Assembly (NCBI GenBank): GCA_014859755.1
Contig: JACUTO010000024.1
Coordinates: 1 to 14,850, forward strand
DNA length: 14,850 bases
From: Candidatus Bathyarchaeota archaeon
GTDB taxonomy: Archaea; Thermoproteota; Bathyarchaeia; Bathyarchaeales; Bathyarchaeaceae
Reading direction: 5' to 3'
Part shown: one piece after another, positions 1-6,298 of the stretch
Position numbering within the stretch: the first letter of the stretch is position 1
Layout of the letters: the number at the start of each line of letters is the position of its first letter
The notes under the pieces: generated by a model
The model's database searches: none
Told to the model about the DNA's origin: nothing
What the model saw: only the letters and a program-made list of their open reading frames with translations
Translations under genes and position numbers: made by a program

Positions 1-333
1 GAGTTGAAGGTTGATTTATGTATAGATTATGGCAATGGAACCGTGATTTGGTTTAACGCTACATCGATGCCTGTGGGATCCACCCTATTCGATGTATTGC
101 AAAAGGAAGCTGTAGTTAACTATAATTATTATGCCATGATGGAACCGGGACATATACTTGTGACGTCAATTAACAGTCTAGAGCAAAACTATGCGACATT
201 TCAGTATTGGTTCTGGTATTATTGGGATGCAGAGACTGGGAAGTGGGTTCACGGATTAGTAGGTTGCGACGCGTGGAAGTTAAAGACCGATGGGATATAC
301 AAGTGGGCCTATGAAAGTGAGAGCTTTCCATGA
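1..333 (+). CDS. DUF4430-type C-terminal domain protein, cut by left edge
   Basis: The frame is open to the left edge, so this is probably the C-terminal end of a longer protein; a TTG at position 4 could be an internal codon rather than a start. The roughly 110 visible residues have the layout of the DUF4430 / transcobalamin-like domain: an opening beta strand with a GNGT turn (about residues 10-13), a GSTLFDVL segment that introduces a helix, then an aromatic-rich strand pair (YWFWYYWD, about 68-75) ending with a GIYKWAYE strand. In archaea such domains usually sit at the C-terminus of secreted or cell-surface proteins, and no function is established. No membrane anchor follows the domain. 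The stop codon overlaps the start of the next small frame by 4 bases (ATGA). The family call is from remembered pattern, moderately sure. Confidence 0.6.
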   Translation, partial: ELKVDLCIDYGNGTVIWFNATSMPVGSTLFDVLQKEAVVNYNYYAMMEPGHILVTSINSLEQNYATFQYWFWYYWDAETGKWVHGLVGCDAWKLKTDGIYKWAYESESFP

Positions 334-488
334 AGAATACGAAGGACCCGTATCTACAATTAGTTCAAGCGTTTGACCTCTCCACCACAGATCGGCGAGA
401 AACTCCACAACTATATCAAGCAAAAAGCAACGCTAGTTCGAAGCCAGAAGACATTCTAAACAACATAAATTTAGTTAATAAAGGATAA
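330..488 (+). CDS. Small hypothetical protein (52 aa) overlapping upstream stop
   Basis: A 52-codon ATG frame whose start overlaps the stop of the DUF4430 gene in the arrangement ATGA, typical of translationally coupled genes. A purine-rich stretch (AAAGTGAGAG, 314-323) lies 6 bases before the start and could serve as a weak ribosome binding site. The predicted protein is hydrophilic, rich in Asn, Gln, Asp, Ser and Lys, with no membrane segment, cysteine or motif I recognise. It ends 14 bases before the 3' end of the convergent tRNA gene. The case rests on the overlap only; it may be a chance open frame. Confidence 0.3.
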   Translation: MKNTKDPYLQLVQAFDLSTTDRRETPQLYQAKSNASSKPEDILNNINLVNKG

Positions 489-502
489 CTAGAATCAAAT
501 GA

Positions 503-594
503 TGGTAGCGGGGGGTTGATTTGAACAACCGATCTCTGGGTTTCCCAACAGGGCTTATGAGCCCAGCGGGTTCACCTGGCTACCCCACCCCGCT
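503..594 (-). tRNA. Initiator tRNA-Met (CAT) with 14-nt intron, CCA encoded
   Basis: Reading the minus strand from 594, a complete cloverleaf forms: acceptor arm 588-594 with 507-513 (seven pairs, first pair A-U), D arm 568-571/582-585, anticodon arm 562-566/536-540, five-base variable loop 531-535, T arm 514-518/526-530 with a TTCAAAT loop, discriminator A at 506 and encoded CCA at 503-505. The anticodon CAT, the A1-U72 pair and three G-C pairs next to the anticodon loop identify the initiator rather than the elongator Met tRNA. The anticodon loop is broken after position 37 by bases 542-555. Removing them gives a normal seven-base loop CTCATAA. Confidence 0.93.
542..555 (-). other. tRNA intron at position 37/38
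   Basis: The 14-base insertion in the initiator tRNA fits the archaeal splicing endonuclease substrate. Anticodon-loop bases 32-35 (CTCA) pair with intron bases 9-12 (TGGG) as C-G, U-G, C-G, A-U, giving the 4-bp central helix. A 3-base bulge (intron 13-14 plus tRNA base 38, AAA) lies on the outer side, and the inner side closes as a short loop, a relaxed bulge-helix-loop. Cleavage after the second bulge base at each site would give exactly the canonical loop. The intron is near the short end for archaeal tRNA introns. Confidence 0.85.
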
Positions 595-600
595 TATGGT

Positions 601-637
601 GGAGAATCTGCATTTCCTTTGTGGAATCTGGATTCCC
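601..637. repeat. Two palindromic repeats, 20-bp period, in tRNA 5' flank
   Basis: Positions 624-637 (GAATCTGGATTCCC) repeat positions 604-617 (GAATCTGCATTTCC) with 12 of 14 bases identical and a register of exactly 20 bp, close to two DNA turns. The copy at 623-636 is a perfect inverted repeat, GGAATC-TG-GATTCC; the copy at 601-617 is an imperfect one. They lie 7-43 bp before the 5' end of the initiator tRNA and between it and a TATA-like box at 663-670. They could be an operator pair or hairpins in the tRNA leader; neither is shown. Confidence 0.45.
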
Positions 638-662
638 ATTTATTGTAGATACAAGGACGTTG

Positions 663-670
663 TTTAAAAA
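663..670 (-). promoter_or_regulatory. Candidate TATA box for initiator tRNA
   Basis: The minus strand reads TTTTTAAA here, an archaeal TATA-like box. A start point about 26 bp downstream would fall near 641, giving a leader of about 47 bases before the tRNA, long for an archaeal tRNA gene and including both palindromes at 601-637. The complementary strand also looks TATA-like, so orientation is uncertain. Confidence 0.3.
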
Positions 671-767
671 CTTTAAGTTTTGTCACGCGGGTGCGCAAAA
701 TCGTGGGTGCTCACGGTTGTCTTCCTAAAAACTGTTATTTTCTCAGGTTTTCGGCTTACAGACGGCT

Positions 768-1490
768 ATGAAATCCTTTAGTTTTTCGTTGTTTTCTATT
801 ACGGAAACCTTAAATCCAGCTGTGTCCAGCAGGGCAACGACCATCACTGATCACTTCTACAATTTTCATAAACCTGGATTAGCTGACCAAGTGATACGAG
901 CTTTCGAGATTTCTGGGATTAGAGGAGTATTCGTTAGAGGCATCATGGATATGGGCTATGAAGCCATAGTTGAGTCGAGGGATCACGCCATCAAGGAGAT
1001 TCCGAAGCAGATAAAAATGTGGAATGGCGCTGCTGACGGGAGGATTCAAGTGGTGATCGGTCCAGTTTCTCCATTTTCATGTTCTAAGGAATCCTATGAG
1101 ACTGCCCGCGAACTTGCCGACAAGCACAATGTTTTGGTTTGCACCTACATATCTCAAACGCCGGGAGAAGTTGAAGAAATTCGCAGAAAGTATGACAAGA
1201 CCCCTATTGAGTTCTTGCATGACATGAATTTCATGGGGCCGGACGCCATATTGATGCATTGTGTGATACTTACCAAAGATGACTTTCGAATCCTTCGGGA
1301 AACAGAATCCAACGTTGTCCATTGCCCATCAATTAACATGGAGATGGGTTGCGGTCTAACCCCGGTACCAATGCTACTGGACGAGGGGATAAATGTTGCA
1401 ATTGGAGCAGAGGGGATAAGACAGGACATGATGGCTGAATTGCTTACAAGAGCTGGAATAAAGGGTTCTCTCAAAGGGTTTGTATCATGA
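768..1490 (+). pseudogene. Amidohydrolase fragment (Atz/Trz-MtaD-like), truncated at both ends
   Basis: Residues about 21-220 of this 240-codon frame resemble the central part of the amidohydrolase family that includes S-adenosylhomocysteine/methylthioadenosine deaminases and atrazine-type chlorohydrolases: TTITDHFYNFH (24-34), GIRGVFVRGIMD (50-61), PGEVEEIRR (132-140), MHCVIL (163-168), VVHCPSINMEMG (183-194). Full members run about 430-450 residues. Here the N-terminal HxH metal motif is absent, the usual HxxE strand reads YISQ (127-130), the conserved GTDG with its metal Asp reads GAEG (213-216), and the last third is missing. The first 20 residues and the last 20 do not look homologous. 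The protein cannot form the normal metal site, so I call it a decayed remnant. No clear ribosome binding site precedes the ATG. Confidence 0.7.
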
Positions 1491-1614
1491 ATGCGCGCAC
1501 GCGACTGGTGTTCCAGCTAATTCTGAAGGCATATAGGTTTTTCTAACAGTTTCCACCATAACTCTTAATTGTTTTCGTTTTGTAAAGCATGGTAAATGCT
1601 GTGGAGTTTTTCTG

Positions 1615-2409
1615 ATGCCCAGAATAATTGTGTGCGTCAAACAGGCCCTTGATGTAACCGAGTTAGGAGTGGATTCAGCTACGCGACTTATCATTACCGC
1701 GGGCGCATCTCGCAAAATAAGTGATTTTGACAAGAACGCCTTGGAGGAAGCCATACGATTAAAGGAGAAGCAGGGAGGAGAAGTGGTCGTCGTGACGGTT
1801 AGTCCAGAAGACGCCGCGATGACTTCACGAGAGACCTTGGCCATGGGCGCCGACAAAGCTTATCTCGTGAACGATCCATCCTTTGAGAAGTCGGACACTT
1901 TAGTAACTTCATACATTCTCTCTGAAGTGATTAAGAAACTGGGAGAATTTGACCTAATTCTCTGCGGTGAAGCATCTGTTGACAGTTACTCGGCTCAGGT
2001 TGGACCCCGCCTAGCCGAGAGACTTGGGATTCCGCAGATAACCTATGTGAGGAAGCTAAGTCTGGATGGAAACGTTGTGACAGCCGAGCGGAGTCTAGAG
2101 GACTGTTACGAAACGGTTAGGGCGAAAACGCCGGCGTTGTTAACGGTTACAGGTGAAATTAACGAGCCGAGGATTCCCTCTCTTATGGCTATCATGAAGG
2201 CTTCGAAAAAGGAAATCGTCAAGTGGAACATGGGAGACCTTGGCATACCTGAAGAGAAGATTGGTGTAAAGGGCTCTGCAATTCAAGTAACCGAAGTTCT
2301 GGCGCCGAAGGTGGAGAGGAGGAAGATCGTTATGAAGGGCGAAACCGTTGAGGAAGTAGCGGAGGAACTGGCCAAGGCTCTGATTGAAGAGGGAGTTATA
2401 GGAAGGTGA
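1615..2409 (+). CDS. etfB: Electron transfer flavoprotein subunit beta
   Basis: A full-length (264 aa) EtfB/FixA protein. It forms the cytoplasmic ETF heterodimer with the next gene's product and accepts electrons from acyl-CoA dehydrogenases. Visible marks are the N-terminal VCVKQALD strand, the MGADKAYLVND segment (77-87), SVDSYSAQVGPRLAERLGIPQITY (121-144), and the ETF-beta signature around 158-178 (RSLEDCYETVRAKTPALLTVTG) followed by NEPRIPSLMAIMKASKKE. The QVGP/PQITY form resembles EtfB proteins from anaerobes, several of which bifurcate, but this cannot be settled by eye. GTGGAG at 1601-1606 is a plausible ribosome binding site. No strong TATA box is seen; CTTAATTG (1563-1570) is a weak candidate. 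etfA follows after 6 bases, so the two are an operon. Confidence 0.95.
   Translation: MPRIIVCVKQALDVTELGVDSATRLIITAGASRKISDFDKNALEEAIRLKEKQGGEVVVVTVSPEDAAMTSRETLAMGADKAYLVNDPSFEKSDTLVTSYILSEVIKKLGEFDLILCGEASVDSYSAQVGPRLAERLGIPQITYVRKLSLDGNVVTAERSLEDCYETVRAKTPALLTVTGEINEPRIPSLMAIMKASKKEIVKWNMGDLGIPEEKIGVKGSAIQVTEVLAPKVERRKIVMKGETVEEVAEELAKALIEEGVIGR
2405..2409 (+). promoter_or_regulatory. Ribosome binding site of etfA inside etfB stop
   Basis: GGTGA, complementary to the archaeal 16S 3' end, is formed by the last bases and stop codon of etfB and lies 6 bases before the etfA ATG. This fixes the etfA start and points to coupled translation of the two subunits. Confidence 0.75.
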
Positions 2410-2415
2410 AAAACA

Positions 2416-3387
2416 ATGGGTGAACCTAAAGGCGTTTGGGTTTGTTCAGAAAATAAGGACTTGACACTTGAGTTACTTGGAAAAGGAAACGAATTAGCCG
2501 ATAAACTGCAAACAGAATTGGCTGCTGTTCTCTTGGGACAAAACGTTGAGAATCAAGCCAATGAGCTCATTGGATTTGGAGCAGACAAAGTCTACATGGT
2601 TGAAGATTCTCAGTTCAAAAACCTACGCGCAGAACCGTACGTCAGTGCGCTCACCAGCCTAGCTAAACAATACGAACCTGATATCCTTCTGATCGGTTCA
2701 ACGAAGAGAGGGAAGGAAGTAGCCTCAAGGGTGGCAACTAGGCTGGAGACTGGTTGTGTTCCAGATTGCACCCACTTAAGCATAGATGAGAATAAGCGAC
2801 TCTTGATGGGTCGGATGGTATACGGAGGAAACGCCGTAGCCACCCATTTCTCACGCGCCAAACCACAAATCGCAACCGTGCCTCCCAGAGCCTTCGAAAA
2901 ACTGGAGTACAAGGAGAGGAAAGGCGAAATCATCAAGGTTGACGTCGAACTTGAACAGCCTAGAACAGAAGTCGTTGAGGTTAAAGAAATCGAAGCCGCC
3001 AAGGTGAAGATAGAGGAAGCTAAGGTTGTTGTTGCTGGAGGGCGTGGCGTCGAAAAGAAGGAGGACTTCAAAATCCTTGATGAATTGGCTGAGGTGTTAG
3101 GTGGTCAAGTAGCGTACACGAGACCGCTATGCGAGGATCGGAAATGGTTTACAGACTGGGTAGGGCTTTCAGGAAATAAGATTAAGCCGGCGTTATACAT
3201 TGGCTGCGGCATTTCAGGTGTAATCCAGCATGTGGCCGGAATACGTGACTCTCAAATCATAGTTGCCATAAATAAAGACTCGGAAGCACCGATATTTGAG
3301 GTTGCAGACTACATGATTGAAGGAGACTTGTACGAAATAGTTCCAGCATTGTCTGCCGCATTGAAGAAACTGCTGAAGATCAGTTGA
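2416..3387 (+). CDS. etfA: Electron transfer flavoprotein subunit alpha
   Basis: A complete 323-residue EtfA/FixB. The N-terminal half is the alpha/beta domain that packs against EtfB (GFGADKVYMVED, about 54-65, and LIGSTKRGKEVASRVA, about 96-111). The C-terminal FAD-binding domain starts near residue 200 with VVVAGGRGV and carries YTRPLCED (about 234-241), WVGLSG and the ETF-alpha signature from about 260: LYIGCGISGVIQH, then AINKDSEAPIFEVADY and GDLYEIVP. The usual QVGQTG stretch reads WVGLSG. With EtfB it would carry electrons between the acyl-CoA dehydrogenase encoded convergently 46 bp downstream and a further acceptor. HdrABC nearby is the obvious candidate by context, which is inference. 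Confidence 0.95.
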   Translation: MGEPKGVWVCSENKDLTLELLGKGNELADKLQTELAAVLLGQNVENQANELIGFGADKVYMVEDSQFKNLRAEPYVSALTSLAKQYEPDILLIGSTKRGKEVASRVATRLETGCVPDCTHLSIDENKRLLMGRMVYGGNAVATHFSRAKPQIATVPPRAFEKLEYKERKGEIIKVDVELEQPRTEVVEVKEIEAAKVKIEEAKVVVAGGRGVEKKEDFKILDELAEVLGGQVAYTRPLCEDRKWFTDWVGLSGNKIKPALYIGCGISGVIQHVAGIRDSQIIVAINKDSEAPIFEVADYMIEGDLYEIVPALSAALKKLLKIS

Positions 3388-3433
3388 ATTCTCTGGTTCT
3401 GTTTTTCATTTAAGAAAGAAGAGAGGTAAAGAG

Positions 3434-4648
3434 TTACTTATATGGAATAAACTCCTTTCCAAGCAACTCCCTAGCGATAACGATTCTTTGAATGTTTTTG
3501 GCGCCTTCGGCTCCGACGCAGTAGGACATGATCCCTCTTAATCCCATTTCAAGTGGGCATTCTTTGGTGTATCCCCAAGCTCCTAACCACAGCATTGCGT
3601 CCCTAAAGATGTCAAGTGCAAGATGCGGACCTAACAACTTAACAGCCGATATATACTTAACAACTTCAAGGGATGTGAAACGCTTTCTCTTATATCTTTC
3701 ATCCGCCATCCAAGCTGTTCTGTAAACTAATGATCGTAGGGCCTCCAGCTTTGCCCAATTGTCTGCCAATTCAAACTGAATTCCCTCGAATTTACCTATT
3801 GGTCGCCCGAAAGCTTTTCGCTCCTTGATGTATTCCATTCCGATCTCAAGTGCGCGTTGAGCACATCCTATAGAAGTGGCTCCGATTAAGAGTCTAGCTA
3901 GGTCAAAACCTTCCATGGTCATGTAGAATCCTTTACCTTCCTCTCCCATGAGATAGTCATTTGGCAACCTAACGTCTTTCATAGAGAATCCTCCGGTAGA
4001 TATGCCCATTCTGCCCATGTCATCGAATCTCTTGGTTACTTCAACTCCCGGAGCCTTTATTGGAAGATAGAAGGATGTCATGCCTTTATGGGGAGCTCCT
4101 GCTGGTGCTGGTGCTGTTCTAGCAGTTATCCAGTAGCCTCCGCCAAGCTTTAGGGCTTCTTCTGTACCACTAATATACATCTTCTCTCCGTTGACGATCC
4201 ACTCATTCCCCTCCTTTCTCGCCGTCGATTTAAACGCAGCAACATCCGAACCTCCTCCAGACTCGGTCGTAGCTATTCCTACAAATGCTTCGCCCTTTAT
4301 TGCGGGACGTATCGCCTCTTCTCTAACTCTTTCCGTGCAGTATCTATCAGCAACGAAGCCCCAACTGCTTTCGACCAAGAAATGCACAGGGATTGCTATA
4401 GTAATATCCGCATAAGCTAATTCTTCAGCAGCTATACAAGCAGTCACCCAATCTGCTCCTGCTCCGCCATGTTCCTCTGGGACGGTCATAAGCCACAAGC
4501 CGAGGTCAGCCATCCCTTTAGTGATCTCGTCAGGAACCGATTGCTTAGTGTCGATTTCCCTAACCTTTTCTAAAGGCAAGTTTTTCGCACACCATTCTCT
4601 CACAGCTTTTCTAAACAGTTCCTGCTCTTCTGTGAAGCTAAAATCCAT
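3434..4648 (-). CDS. Acyl-CoA dehydrogenase
   Basis: A FAD-dependent acyl-CoA dehydrogenase of 404 residues that makes the alpha,beta-double bond in an acyl-CoA and hands electrons to ETF. In order: an N-terminal helical domain starting MDFSFTEEQELFRKAVREW, the flavin-contact segment GIATTESGGGSDVAAFKSTA followed by WIVNGEKMYISG, the beta domain, and the C-terminal helical domain with RKAFGRPIGKFEGIQFELAD and GYTKECPLEMGLRGIMSY. The Glu of GAEGAKNIQR (about residue 381) occupies the catalytic-base position of medium-chain enzymes. The open frame extends to an ATG at 4681, but a TATA box at 4688-4695 would place the transcript start near 4664, and GGTGA at 4661-4657 stands 8 bases before the ATG at 4648, so I choose that start. 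Substrate chain type cannot be told from sequence. Confidence 0.94.
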   Translation of the reverse strand: MDFSFTEEQELFRKAVREWCAKNLPLEKVREIDTKQSVPDEITKGMADLGLWLMTVPEEHGGAGADWVTACIAAEELAYADITIAIPVHFLVESSWGFVADRYCTERVREEAIRPAIKGEAFVGIATTESGGGSDVAAFKSTARKEGNEWIVNGEKMYISGTEEALKLGGGYWITARTAPAPAGAPHKGMTSFYLPIKAPGVEVTKRFDDMGRMGISTGGFSMKDVRLPNDYLMGEEGKGFYMTMEGFDLARLLIGATSIGCAQRALEIGMEYIKERKAFGRPIGKFEGIQFELADNWAKLEALRSLVYRTAWMADERYKRKRFTSLEVVKYISAVKLLGPHLALDIFRDAMLWLGAWGYTKECPLEMGLRGIMSYCVGAEGAKNIQRIVIARELLGKEFIPYK

Positions 4649-4687
4649 CACGTTTTTCACCTTTGAATAGAGCGTCTGCATGTAGTG

Positions 4688-4695
4688 ATATATAA
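4688..4695 (-). promoter_or_regulatory. TATA box of acyl-CoA dehydrogenase gene
   Basis: The minus strand reads TTATATAT, 40 bp before the chosen start at 4648 and between hdrB and this gene. It implies that the dehydrogenase can be transcribed apart from hdrCB and supports the shorter start. Confidence 0.5.
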
Positions 4696-4702
4696 GAATT
4701 TG

Positions 4703-5578
4703 TTAGCCCATTTTTTCTAGAAGTTCATCCACCGGACTTCGGTTTAGATGGAGCCCCAGTTTTTCTTCCTCGATCCCCATGGCTGTTCCCAACAACTGAC
4801 TATAGTACACGACTGGAAGGTTGAGTTTGCTTCCCACCGTGACGCCAGCAGCCTTCTGTCTCGCGTCGAACACGAGATGGCAGGCAGGGCACGAAACGAC
4901 AAGGCCGTCAAAGCCTTGTTCCTGAACAGCCTTTATCTTCAATCCAGTAAAGGTGAAGGCTACGTCTCGATGCGACCATAGAAGTAAGGCTCCGCAGCAG
5001 TCGAGTTTCTCTGGATAGTCCACGCTGGTTGCTCCCAGTAACCTGATCAAATCATCCATTTTTCCGGGATTCTCTGGATCATTTTCGATTCTTCCAAGCC
5101 TGCTCGGTCTGATGGTATGGCATCCAGGGTGGGAGGCTAGCTTCAAGTTTTTGAGCGGCTTTTTCATAGACTTCTGTATTGTTTCTTCTTTTATTTTGTC
5201 GTGCAATAGGTCGATGAGATGCCAGATTCGAATGAAACCCGTGTATTCAAGGTCTTCTTCTCTGAGTAGAGAGTTTACTTTTTCACGCAACTTCTCATCA
5301 TGGTTCAAAAAATGCATGGCTTCAGAGAGTGTGAGATGACAACCATTGCACGTAACCAGCAAATCTTTTAGGCCGGTTTTCTCTGCCAAAGCCAAATTTC
5401 TCGCGGAAAGATAGAGGGAGGCGTAGGCGTTTACGCTTCTTACAGGAAGACCGCAACAAGAAACGTTTTCTAAATCAACGAGCTCAACTCCGAGTCTCGG
5501 TAAAATTTCTCTAACAGACATTTCGTAGGCGTACTCTACGTTGGGAATAACGCAGCCCCAATAGGCAGATACCCTCAA
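4703..5578 (-). CDS. hdrB: Heterodisulfide reductase subunit B (two CCG domains)
   Basis: A 291-residue HdrB. In methanogens HdrB holds the two non-cubane [4Fe-4S] clusters that reduce the CoM-S-S-CoB disulfide; in non-methanogens the natural disulfide or acceptor is usually unknown. Both CCG motifs are intact: C9, C41-C42, C77, C80 (spacing 31 and 34) and C153, C194-C195, C230, C233 (spacing 40 and 34). The start is TTG: a stop codon lies directly upstream in frame, and GAGGT (5590-5586) sits 7 bases before it. That binding site overlaps the hdrC stop codon, so hdrC and hdrB are tightly coupled. LutA/GlpC-type proteins share CCG domains, but the size and the HdrC neighbour favour HdrB. Confidence 0.93.
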   Translation of the reverse strand: MRVSAYWGCVIPNVEYAYEMSVREILPRLGVELVDLENVSCCGLPVRSVNAYASLYLSARNLALAEKTGLKDLLVTCNGCHLTLSEAMHFLNHDEKLREKVNSLLREEDLEYTGFIRIWHLIDLLHDKIKEETIQKSMKKPLKNLKLASHPGCHTIRPSRLGRIENDPENPGKMDDLIRLLGATSVDYPEKLDCCGALLLWSHRDVAFTFTGLKIKAVQEQGFDGLVVSCPACHLVFDARQKAAGVTVGSKLNLPVVYYSQLLGTAMGIEEEKLGLHLNRSPVDELLEKMG

Positions 5579-5589
5579 TTAGCATACCT

Positions 5590-6111
5590 CTAAAAAGTTT
5601 CTAAAGCCTTCATGAAATTGTCTTTGAATTTCTCGTTGGGCTTGGGAATTCTGGGCAACCCCAACTTTTCACGATCCAGTTTTTCCAGCTTCCGTGTTAT
5701 GGTTGGCTGTGGTTTAAGGATGAATCCGGTTTCGAGAATGGATGATACATTTCTGAGGTAGCCCTCAGGAACTTTAGCTTCCATCTCCACGGCTAGGTTT
5801 CTCAGAGCAAGAATCAGATCAACTGGCGCCACTTCTTGAGGACACCTTTCTTTACACGTTAAACATTGGGCGCAGGTCCATACGATGCCGGAATTGATCA
5901 CTTCCTCTACAAACCCGAGCTTGACGAGACTCACGATTTCATGGGGCTTAAGTTCCAACATCTTCATAGATGGACATCCGCTTGTGCATCGGATGCACTG
6001 AAAACAGTCGTAGGGCTTATGGTCACCGATTTTCCCCAGCGCCTTTGAACGAAGCTCCAAATTCGGCTTTTTTGTTGCCATCAAATCCGTGATGCTCGCA
6101 TCATCAACCAT
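5590..6111 (-). CDS. hdrC: Heterodisulfide reductase subunit C (2x[4Fe-4S])
   Basis: A small iron-sulfur protein of 173 residues from the chosen start, carrying two classic CX2CX2CX3CP motifs: C36, C39, C42, C46 and C80, C83, C86, C90. HdrC wires electrons from HdrA to the catalytic clusters of HdrB. Between the motifs is the HEIVSLVKLG segment typical of HdrC and GlpC-like proteins. The frame opens at 6132, but GGGGTCA at 6123-6117 lies 5 bases before the ATG at 6111, which I prefer. The gene is divergent from hdrA across about 190 bp that hold candidate promoters for both directions. The C-terminal 30 residues are basic and lack further motifs. Confidence 0.92.
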   Translation of the reverse strand: MVDDASITDLMATKKPNLELRSKALGKIGDHKPYDCFQCIRCTSGCPSMKMLELKPHEIVSLVKLGFVEEVINSGIVWTCAQCLTCKERCPQEVAPVDLILALRNLAVEMEAKVPEGYLRNVSSILETGFILKPQPTITRKLEKLDREKLGLPRIPKPNEKFKDNFMKALETF

Positions 6112-6180
6112 GCTTATGACCCCGATTAACATTGCAGATAGATGTTACGCGATTCCAAGAAACTGACAAAGATTATTGCG

Positions 6181-6190
6181 GTTTAAAAAG
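6181..6190 (-). promoter_or_regulatory. Candidate TATA box for hdrC-hdrB
   Basis: The minus strand reads CTTTTTAAAC. A transcript start about 26 bp downstream (near 6159) would leave a leader of about 48 bases to the preferred hdrC ATG at 6111. Confidence 0.4.
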
Positions 6191-6235
6191 TTTCCTAGAA
6201 AAAGAACATTTTCCTTACTCTGAAGGCACTTCGTA

Positions 6236-6248
6236 GATATAATTATAA
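6236..6248 (+). promoter_or_regulatory. Candidate TATA box for hdrA
   Basis: GATATAATTATAA on the plus strand. A start point 25-28 bp downstream would lie near 6268-6272, after the GTG at 6257 and before the GTG at 6299, supporting the later codon as the hdrA start. Confidence 0.4.
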
Positions 6249-6298
6249 GGATAAAGGTGATTCTAAACCTAATCCTATGGTATGGTGTTGGTTGGATA

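Noticed and set aside
334..502. Integration (att) site at the 3' end of the tRNA
   Set aside because: No second copy of the tRNA 3' end and no integrase gene in the window.
1491..1614. Frameshifted C-terminal part of the amidohydrolase
   Set aside because: No resemblance to the amidohydrolase C-terminal domain in the frames I read, so the 3' part appears deleted rather than shifted.
1485..1856. Minus-strand frame of 123 codons opposite the start of etfB
   Set aside because: Antisense to a clear EtfB; composition is Ser/Thr-rich shadow type with no motif.
2610..3071. Minus-strand frame of 153 codons opposite etfA
   Set aside because: Long but Ser/Thr-rich and fully inside etfA; a codon-bias shadow.
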